NCBI GenBank assembly: GCA_016281115.1
Contig: JAEEHZ010000248.1
Location: 1 to 13,172 of the forward strand
Source: Clostridiaceae bacterium
GTDB lineage: Bacteria > Bacillota > Clostridia > Oscillospirales > Acutalibacteraceae
Direction: 5' to 3'
Length of the DNA stretch: 13,172 bases
The notes beneath the pieces are model-generated. The model was not told the DNA's origin, searched no databases, and was given only the letters and a program-made list of their open reading frames with translations. Made by a program: the position numbers and the translations under genes. Positions 1 to 9,400 of the stretch are shown one piece after another. The first letter of the stretch is position 1; every line of letters begins with the position of its first letter.

Positions 1-16
1 AATCTATCTTGTTTTT

Positions 17-91
17 AGGGGAGTGGCTCAACGGTAGAGCAGCGGTCTCCAAAACCGCCGGTTGCGTGTTCGAATCGCGTCTCCCCTGCCA
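17..91 (+). tRNA. tRNA-Trp (anticodon CCA)
   Basis: This is a complete cloverleaf. The 7-bp acceptor stem (17-23 with 81-87) is fully paired, the D arm has GCTC/GAGC, and the anticodon stem GCGGT/ACCGC closes the loop CTCCAAA, giving anticodon CCA (Trp, reads UGG). The T arm carries loop TTCGAAT (69-75), with two G-T pairs in its stem. Discriminator G88 is followed by an encoded CCA (89-91), as is usual in Firmicutes. It closely resembles clostridial host tRNA-Trp, so it may be a host gene used as an integration target or a phage-borne copy; the window cannot decide. It is transcribed toward the leftward operon and separated from it by two facing terminators. No promoter is visible in the 16 upstream bases (1-16), so it may belong to a longer transcript entering from the left. 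Confidence 0.97.
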
Positions 92-136
92 AAGTCCTTT
101 ATCCACAATATATGGTGGTTAAAAGGACTTTTTTAT
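92..136 (+). terminator. Intrinsic terminator after tRNA-Trp
   Basis: A nine-base-pair stem, AAGTCCTTT (92-100) with AAAGGACTT (122-130), begins right after the tRNA CCA. It is extended by an inner CCAC/GTGG stem (103-106 with 115-118) across a small internal loop and is followed by a T run (129-134). This is a textbook rho-independent terminator for transcription through the tRNA. Because it abuts the tRNA, it may also define where foreign DNA begins if this is an integration junction. Confidence 0.9.
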
Positions 137-159
137 TACAATATATAGTGTATTTATTC

Positions 160-174
160 TTTTGTGCCACAAAA
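160..174. repeat. Short perfect palindrome between convergent terminators
   Basis: TTTTGTG (160-166) and CACAAAA (168-174) form a perfect 7-bp inverted repeat with a single C between them, in an AT-rich strip (137-211) with no gene. It is too short and too AT-rich to be a convincing terminator. It could be a protein-binding site, part of a recombination site, or chance. No family can be assigned. Confidence 0.35.
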
Positions 175-211
175 ATGTCATAATTTTATAAATTTATATA
201 AATATTATAAC

Positions 212-249
212 AAAAAAAGTAAAAGGTGGCAAATCATTTTACCACCCTT
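212..249 (-). terminator. Intrinsic terminator of the leftward operon
   Basis: Read on the minus strand, AAGGGTGG (from 249-242) pairs with CCACCTTT (229-222), with one G-U pair, around a 12-base loop. The stem is followed by T-rich sequence (TTTTACTTTTTTT, 224-212). It lies 4 bases beyond the stop codon of the giant gene, so the giant gene is the last gene of its operon. It faces the tRNA terminator at 92-136. Confidence 0.85.
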
Positions 250-253
250 AACT

Positions 254-432
254 TTAATAACCGCACTTTTCTAAAAGTTCTTCCTTTTGCGCCTTTGACA
301 AATTCGTCTTATTTATCAAGGCTTTTACAAGCCCTTTCCCGTTCTTATTCTTATACCCGAAGTATCCCATCAAGATATATTTTTGCGCTGCGGAAAGTTT
401 TTGTTTTTGCAAGTATTTTTGTATGTATGCCT
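254..432 (-). repeat. C-terminal tandem helical repeat of the giant protein (about aa 3177-3237)
   Basis: Two successive units of about 28 residues share the pattern 'hydrophobic helix, K, x, x, L-S-x-A-Q-K, five to seven residues, G-Y'. Unit 1 includes KLSAAQKYILMGYFGY and unit 2 includes NLSKAQKEELLEKCGY, the last residues of the protein. Two short helices per unit are likely. A C-terminal docking or packaging tag is a reasonable guess, but nothing in the sequence proves it. Confidence 0.6.
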
Positions 433-3400
433 TTTTATTTTTTGCACCTTCCGAAAGCAACGGAACTTCTGCGATTATGCTTGCAAGTTTCTGAATATCT
501 ATAAGTTGACCAAACATATAAAGTTTACTGTCAACGTCCATATTAAGTGTTTTTGCCTGCGCTTCATAATAGTAATACTTATAGATATACGAAATAGTTC
601 TTGCCTGAACTTCGCTTGTTTTGCCGTTCAGACTACCATCGCTTAAAACTCTGTCCGCAACAGACGATGCCTTTGAATAGATTGCGCCAAATTCACCCTG
701 CTGTTTCGTGGTAAGTGCTACTTCTTCACCGTTGATTGTTATTTTATCTGGTATCGAAGACGGCAACGAATACCCTTCGCCATAAAGTTCGGCAAGTGTT
801 CTCGCCTGTTCTTTCGAGATGCTAAACCCTTTTTTGCCCATTAAGGACGACACAATGGTGCTTGCAAGTTCCGTATCGTTCTTTTTTAGGGCAGCCTTCA
901 AGTCTTTCGGTTTCGGGTCTGTAAAGAGAGAATTTATCTTATATGCCGTTGACGGCGATATTCTCTTTGTAAAGCCGTAAACCGTGTTATACATATTCCT
1001 TATGGGAATACCGACAATTAAACCGCTTGCGAATAAACTCTTTTTCAAAGAATTCATTAAGTCTTGCGTATCCGCATCGCCACTTATAACTTTACCAGCC
1101 AAGTCAACAATACTCTTTGTCGATGCAATAAGGTCGTTTATAGCGGAAGTCTCGTATATATCTATCTCGTATCCCTTTGCAATACCTTCATAAATATCGC
1201 TTATTATCGGGAACATCGAAATAGACGTATCCATAAATTGAGACAAAATCTGTTCGGGTATGGACTTTCCGTCATTTTCATCTTCGTCATCTTTATTGTA
1301 TAGGTGTTTAACGAGTTGACAAACCATCGCATACATTAAGTTTGCCGCCACATTTGCGCCTACGGCTCTTGCAACCCCTTTTTTCGCTTGATTAAGTTCA
1401 CGGTCGCTAATATGTTCGCCAAGCCTTATTCTCGTCTTATATGCCCTTAATTTAGCAATACTGCCGATTAAGTTTGAAACCTGTTTCATCGGAACGGAAG
1501 TAAACATTGAAATCGTCTTTGCAAGAGTGTTTTTACTTCTTTGCAGTGCCGACCTATCTATTGCCATATAAGTAGGTTGCGTTTCTGTAATTACTTCGTC
1601 AAGCAATAATCCAGCCTTTTTCATATTTTCGGGAGAACCGAACTTTAAGCCTTCTGTCTTTTCGATTTGTAATTGTGATGCCACCCACAATCTTCCGATT
1701 GTCTTTCTGTCTGACCATTGAATACCCTTTGTTAGCGCATCGCTTAAAGATGAAACTTTATCAAGCACGCCTTCCGCTTTAACTATCGCTTTATTGTAAT
1801 GTCTGGTTAATGCAGATTGAGAGTATTTATCCATATCTTCGTAGTTTACCTTATGCCCCAACGCTCTCATTAAAACGCCAGCATCAAGTTTTATAAATGC
1901 GGTAGGATACGAAGCGAATTGAGACAAGCATACTTTCAAGTTAAAACCGAGTTGTGCTTTTGCGTAATTCGTTCTTAACGCTTCCAGGACTTTTGTTATG
2001 GAACTTGAAACATTGTCTTGTGCCATACCAACGCCCTGCACGTCCGCAAGCAAGTCTCCCCAATATTTACTTGTTTTATCCCAAACTTTGCCGTCCATAA
2101 TCATTTTTATTGTTTTCGGCGAAGTGGTATCCGAGATATTTTTAGTAAATAATTTATCGAAGTTAGCAAGGTCTTCCGAAAAGTTTTTATACAATGTAAT
2201 TTGATTTACATATCTAATCATCTTTTGGTAAGAATTACCAACCATTAAAGGAATATTCTTTGCACGGGTTCTGCGCGCTTTATTGATAGATAGATTATTT
2301 GCAATCTGAATATCTTTTATTGCAGACCGAATATCCGAAGTAGAACGGGCTATCGCTTCTTTCCAGCGTGTTAAAGTATAATACTCTCCGTCTATGATAT
2401 TTGAAAATCCCATACGGGCAATATCGGTAGGCTTTTTATACTCTATACCGCCTTTTTTGTATATATCTTTTAAGATTTTAATATACTCTTTGTCCTTTTC
2501 TGTAAACTGCTCATACATCGCATCAATTTGTTCTTTCGAGACAGTTCCGCATTGCGTAACGCCGCCACGCTCGTTATCAAAAACAAAGCCGGCACCTTCG
2601 GTCAAGGTTAATAAGCCATTGTCTTGCGTTGACATCAAATAAAGGTCAACCGCTTCCGCTATCGTTAAGGAATAATTGCCGATTTTTACTTGAATTTCTT
2701 TATCAAATAATCTCTTCTTGTAATCTTTGTTTTCCTTAAAGAATTTATCTGAATTTTCAAGCAAAGTCATACGGTCGTATTCCATTTGCAAACTATCGCG
2801 CCAAAAACGTTGCTGATAATGCGTGTTAAAGCCGTCTTTATAATATCCGTCAAGCATTTCGCAGACGAATTTCGGCGACATAATCATCGCATTGTAATCA
2901 AACACTTTACTCGATAGCCAACCCATAAATTGTGTTTTATGGACGGTGTGGGTATCGTAAGACTTTTCGGCGAGTTCGTAATACTTTGTTGCTGCCTGTT
3001 TTTGTTCTATTCTCTTTCCGTCTTCGTATATCGCATCATAGTGTAATAAGAAGTGCTTACACATTTTGAGAATAGTCGCGGTCGCTTTTAACTCTTCTGT
3101 TGTCAGGTAAGTCGTTTTATAAGTGCCGTCTTCTCTTTTAGCAAGTTCGAGTTCCGCAAACTGGTCTAAAAGGTGATTAAACATCGAATTGCTTGTGCCT
3201 TCTATTTCGGTGGTTGCCTGCGAAATATCGCCTATGCTTAAAGTTTCACCGTAAGTCGCTTCAAAGTAGTCTTGTAAAAGTTTGTTATCTTTATTGAAAA
3301 ACTGTTTTAGCCCTTGCATACAAGCCCGTGCTTTTACGGGGTCAATTTTGCCGCCCCAAGTAATCTTACCCATATCTTCAAGCATTTTCTTAAAGTATGG

Positions 3401-6400
3401 GTCTTTCAATACCGTTGCGCTTCCAAGTTTTTCGATTTTTCCTTTTTCGGTATATCCACGAAGGTCTGCAACCGTTCTCCAAATATCGCCTTGATAAGTT
3501 GCTTTTGCTTTCCAGTAATTTGCATTTTTTGCAAACTGCTGCTTTAATTCCTTGATAGACGTTGTAAAGGTTTCTTTAAGTTTTCCGAGTGTGCTTAATT
3601 CGCCGCCTTCTTTTACCATTTCAAGCAAGTCTTTCGCTATACTCTCTTTTAATGCGTTCAACTTGTTTTCCGATAAAACCAGCGACAAAGCCGTCTTCGA
3701 TGCGTTGTTTACATCATCAAGCAACGACTTATAATAGTCGGTAAACTGTTCAAACAGGTCAAAATCGTTAAAAGCATCTTGCAAATTTATTTGCGGCAAA
3801 AAGCCTTCTTCCTGCAAGTTGCGAACCACATCATAAATTTCCATACCGCCCTTCTTGCCCCATTGCAAGATTAAAGCGTTATTTCCTTTTACCGTCCGAA
3901 TTTCTTTACTATATGCCGAAGTGTCAATACTGTGCAGATATGGTCTAAACGCTTTTAATTCTCTAAAACTTTCTTCTGCTGTTTCAGTTTTAGCAACTTC
4001 TTCAACGGATATTGCATTGACAATATGGTCAGCCATTTCCCTTGCAATTTTGGTTTTTGATTGACTTTCGGCAGAGTTTAATTTTTCAAAAAGCGTTTCT
4101 ATGATGCTCGTCTTGCCTTTAATTGATGCAGTATAATCACCTTCGGTCATCTCGTCAATCTGACCTTCGGCTTGCGAGAGAATATCTTCGATGATTTGCC
4201 TTGTTTCTTTCTTTGTATAAATACTATCATAAACAAGGTTTGCTTTTGCTTTAATATCGTTTGCAGGCTTACGAGAAAATCTAATATCTTCGTTCTCTGT
4301 CGGATTGAGATTATCGGTTCGTTTTATTTGGTTAGAATAGAAAGCAACAATCTCATCACCTTCCTTGCTTTGCATAGTTCCGTCATACCCAAGAGATTTT
4401 AGTTTTTCACTAAAATCCGTTTCTAAAATTATTTGCTTAAAGTTCGGAATATTAGTTAAATCATATTGTTTTATAACATACATTGATGCTAATTCTGCTT
4501 GACTTAACTTTTTATCTAACGAGTTAATAGTAAAACCATATTCTTCAAAAGAGTGTTCTTCTCCGTCCTTGTCAGTAAATTTTACTATTTTTTTATCAGT
4601 TGCATAGATATATTCTTTTCCGTAATCTCCTTCTTCTGTCCTTATGATGTTAAACTTTTTACTACTAAAAGCCTGTTTATATATTTTAGCAATTTCTTTT
4701 AGTGAAAAATCTTTATGATTAGCAAACGAATATGCGGATAAACCTTGCGGCAGAATATCGCTAAATTTATCTACAAAATTCGTAATAAAAATCAAATCAC
4801 TATTTTTATCATATTGTGCTTTTTGGTTTTTATATTCAAAAAGTTCTTCGCTAAAATAATACGGATTTTTAATATTAACATAGGATTCAACAATTCTGTC
4901 TCCATAATATTTTGCTTCGCCTTTATTGATTACAAAATAAAAACCTTCTCCAAAGAAACCCCTATCGCCACTTGCCGAACCGATTTTGTGTTTATCGAAC
5001 ACATAAAAGTTTTCACTATTTGTGCCGTGATATAATACAAGTAAATTGCCATTTTGGTCAACCACTTTACTATCTTTGAAAAACCGCTTTTGCCCTTCGG
5101 AGAGTTCTTTGCCTTCGGAATCCTGCTTTAAGGAAAATCTTATATCTTCATCTTCCGTAGGATTTAGATTGTCAATATTCTTAATTTGGTTTGGATAGAA
5201 GGCGACAAAACTTATTCCCCTGTCATATATAGAATCGTCAAAAGTCGGAACGCCGCCTTCGTCAATTATTAAACCGTCATAGTCAAGCCCTTTTTCTTGT
5301 ATGAAATCAAACATATCTGCGCCGTCAGTCCAGTCAAGCATACCCCTTTCGGTAAGCGGCGCACCATTTCCCCATTTGCCAAAAAACTCTTCTTCAAATA
5401 TCTTTTTTGCTTTTGGGTCTCTCGTGTCAAACGGCTTTTTGATGTTTAAATATACAGCATACACATTGTCTTTATTAAAGCGTGCGTAATCGGCGGCGTA
5501 ATCTTTGTTAGCCGTAAAATAAGAACCTTCAAGCGAAGTGTTAAACACGGTAAAGCCTGCTTTGGGGCTTCCGTGATAAACAACGAGAAGATTGCCTTTA
5601 TCGTCTCTGATTTTACTATCTCTAAAATACTTTTCTTGTTCTTCGGTTAAGGCTCTACCATTAGAGTCTTGTTTCAAAGAAAACCTTATTCCGCCAAGTT
5701 CCTGGATTATTTTTGTTCTCTCGCCTTGCTGCCCATTGTATTTTTGATAAGGAATATCTTTTTCTTCGAGTTTAGACACAAAGTCTTGTGATGAACTTTC
5801 GGGCAAGAGAACCATTTTTATTTCGTCAAGCCCAACTGCTCTGCGCGGTTTCGCTTCAAAATATGTTGTGGGGACGTGGCTCAATAATTCAAACAATGTA
5901 ATCGCTTTATTTGCAATTTCATTATTGATTTTATATGTTAAGTTATATTTTTTTATATCATAGTTAAACTCTCTTTTTATTTCTTCAACCGATAAAAGTT
6001 TTTTGCTTGCACATCTTGCAAGAATATCGCCAGCATCGTCCCTTCTGCTTTGATTTGACATAAAATCGCCGCTATCCCCAACAATACTCGATACAATCTC
6101 ATCATATAACTCATAAGTCTTATCGTTAAAAGCCTTTATTTCTTCTTCCGATACAAGCGCAAGGTAATCTTCCGCATCTTTTATGTCCTGGATAGTTTCA
6201 AATTGCGTAGAAAGTTTTGCGGCAAGAGAACCAGCGGAAATGCCCCAAGTGGCTTTTCCTTCCTGTTCGCCTTTTGACATCATTTTAACGATATTATTTA
6301 AAGTATAAGCATAGTGCCTTTGCTCAAAAGATTTTCTATTGCCATACCTGTCAAAAACATCGCTATCGTTATCAATGCCTTTTTTGTCAAACGTCTCTTC

Positions 6401-9400
6401 AAACTTGCTCCAAAACCAGTTATTAAAATCTTCTTTATCCGCAACTTGTTGTTCCAACTTTTCGGCAGTTAAACTGTCATTATATACATCTTTTGGACGA
6501 TTTTCATTATAGAAGTCTTCTGCCATAAACATAATTTGGCTAACGTGTCCATCGTCTAATTCGTTTTTGACAGTTTCAAGAATAGCATCAAAACTTATAT
6601 CGGGCTTTCTTTTGCGGAGAAATCTATATTTTTCCTTTGCTTTATACTCGATAAACTTGTCAAGAATATTCTTTCTTTGTTCCGCCGTTATGTTTTCTCT
6701 GGTAATATTTTTGGAAACGCCAAGATAATCAAGTAAATTCTTTGCTTCTTCTCTTGTAAACGAAGACCAGCCCATAGTAAACCCACGTTCACTATAAACT
6801 GGTGCTATATCTTTACCTTTTTCTTGCAAGTAAGCAGCAACTATCCCAGTATTGCTAAACGCCCTTTTTGTAATAGATTCTTTTGAGTAGTCATATTCAG
6901 GCAGCACATATTCGCCAGAATTGTTTTTATATTTGCCATCAAAGAATCTATCAATTTCGTGGCTATAACCAGAATAGTTTTTGACTTTTAATTGCAACGA
7001 TTCTATTAAGTTGTCAACCTTATCGGTATTAAGTTTTATATCAACGGTCGGCGTTGTTGGTGTCCACGCATCACGGTCATAAACTCTATTCCTATAATCG
7101 CCTTCGGGGTCTATCGTTTCTTTGCCAAAAACAACCGTTATATTGCCATAGTGTTCGTGCGGCAAGTCGGCTTTTGTTATGGCTATCGAAGGCATAGGAA
7201 ATCCACCCAAATTCAGAACTTTCATAAGTTTTTCTTCGGATAGATTATGTAAGGCAACAAGATTTTTTGTCTCTTCGCCTTTTACAGTTATGTTTTCATC
7301 GCCGATTTTTAAATCGAATTTAACTTCTCTATTACTTCTTCTTCCGTCTTGCTTTCCATCACTATTTGATAGATTTTCGGCAGAATTTCTTCTGAATTCG
7401 CTATATTTGAAATCTTTTGCATAGTAGATTTTGAGAAGGTCGTTAGTTTCTGCGTGAATTCCCTTTCGCTCACTTGCATAAATAATACCCCTTTCTATTG
7501 ATAAACTTGTTTCATTATCTAAATTTATTTCAATAACGGTATCAATCGAATACCTGTTGTTCTTGCCGTCCGTTAAAACTATTTTATTGAGAACACCATT
7601 TTTGCCGACAGGTATCATATAGAACCCGTCAGCATTTTGGTTAAAGAATTCTCCATTGTTAAGTTTACCGATTGACGAGTTTAATACACCGATTTCTTCT
7701 TTCGAGATGATTTCGTTAGCAATCGCCCAGTAATGATGGTTAAAATCCTTTTCGGTTATAGACGAAGGGTTTCTCGCTTCATAACCCTTTTTACTATACG
7801 CCATTTCGGGCGAAAAGTCAACTTGTTCTTGCTGTTCTCCGTTGTCTAAAACGTCATCGTTAAAATCTTCTGCAACGTATCCGTGTTCTTCAAGCCAAGA
7901 TGCTTTTTCGTCTTCTTCAAGCATATTGTAGATTTTTTTATCTCTTTTATACTCATTTGTGGTTTTTCTTAACTTCCTGGCAAACTCTTCCTTTTCTTTT
8001 GCGATGCTTTGTAAGGCGTTGTTAAATAATTTTTCAGCCTTTCTTAATTTTTGGACGGTCTCTTTTGCGTTGGTGTCTTTTAAGGCATCAATCATATCGG
8101 ATATTCTGTTTTTGATTTTATTGAACAATCCTTTGTCGCTTCTTGCAAGCCTGTTGATGCTCTTTTCATCGGTAAATAGTTTTTCCGAGATGTGTGCTAT
8201 AAGTTCGCTATAAGCAAGGTTTTCTTTTTTAGTAAGTTTTTTGTCGCTTGCAAGTTTGCTTATAGTTCTGGTTAAGTCGTTCTCCGATAATTTATAACCA
8301 GCCTTTATTATGTCATTTATGGCGTCCTGGACTGCCTTTTGGTCTTCTAATACATAATCAACAAATCTCTTAAATTCTTTACTATCTTCTGCAAAGTGAG
8401 TGATTTCGTGTGCAAGTTTGTTTGCCCAAGTGCCATTAGATAAAGTCTCTCGCGTTGCGTATATAATGTTGCCACGCTTTTCAATAAAAGAGTTCACGTT
8501 GTCATTATTCTTAACTAAAACAAGGCTTAAATTACTATTTGAGATGTTTCCGATATTTTGAATCGCCTTAATTTCTTTTGCGTAATTGCCACGCTCAACT
8601 TCCGTAAGCGCATCATTGTCAATTTCAAGACTGTATCCGTTTTCTTTATTGACTTCATCAATGGTTGTCTGAATTTCTTCGCCACGTAAAACAAGGTCAG
8701 CGGAAGAGTTGCCCACAACTCTATTCGTTATAGACTCTTGAATACTTTCTTTTATTGATGTCTTAATATCACCGTTCTCGTCAAAAACGCTGGCGATTGT
8801 AGGCGAGTTTTCGGCAATAGTCTTTAATGCGTTTGCCCTTTCTTCGCTTGTCATCTTCTTAAATTCGGAAGACATATTTTCAAGGCTTCTTAAAGTCCTT
8901 TCGTTTGCCCTTGTGCCTATTGCATCGTATTGTTCCTGCGTGATACCTTGTTTGCTTTGTAAAGTCGCTTGTGCGCCTATCGTGTTTTCAATGGTCTGCA
9001 TTTGTTCGGCAACTCTTACATAGTGTTTACCGCCCCTTTCAGAGTTTTTAAGGGCAGATGCGCCGTTTTGAATACCATTGAGAACCGATGCGGTTGCACC
9101 GCCGACCAGGAAGGTTTTCGGCAACTGTCCCCAGTCCACCGTTGCATCTTTATCCACGCCCGTAATTCGCTTTGCAACAGGGTTTAACAGGTCGGACAAG
9201 ACTTCTTCCATACCTTCTGAAACAAAGGTGTATGCCGCCTTTCCTATGCCCGTAGATATTGCTTTATCCGTTCCCGTTTTAAGGGCGAGTTTACCAAGCA
9301 ACGTTTTTGAAAGGTCTGTGGTTTCGCCCATAACACGACCGCCGATATATTCTGTTCCTGCTTCGATTGCACCGCTTAACGCGCCGTATCCGAGTGCTTG

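Noticed and set aside
254..4260. Virion RNA polymerase hidden in the giant protein (N4-like size)
   Set aside because: The length is similar to the N4 polymerase, but I could not find a T7-type polymerase motif set; the region looks helical and unrelated.
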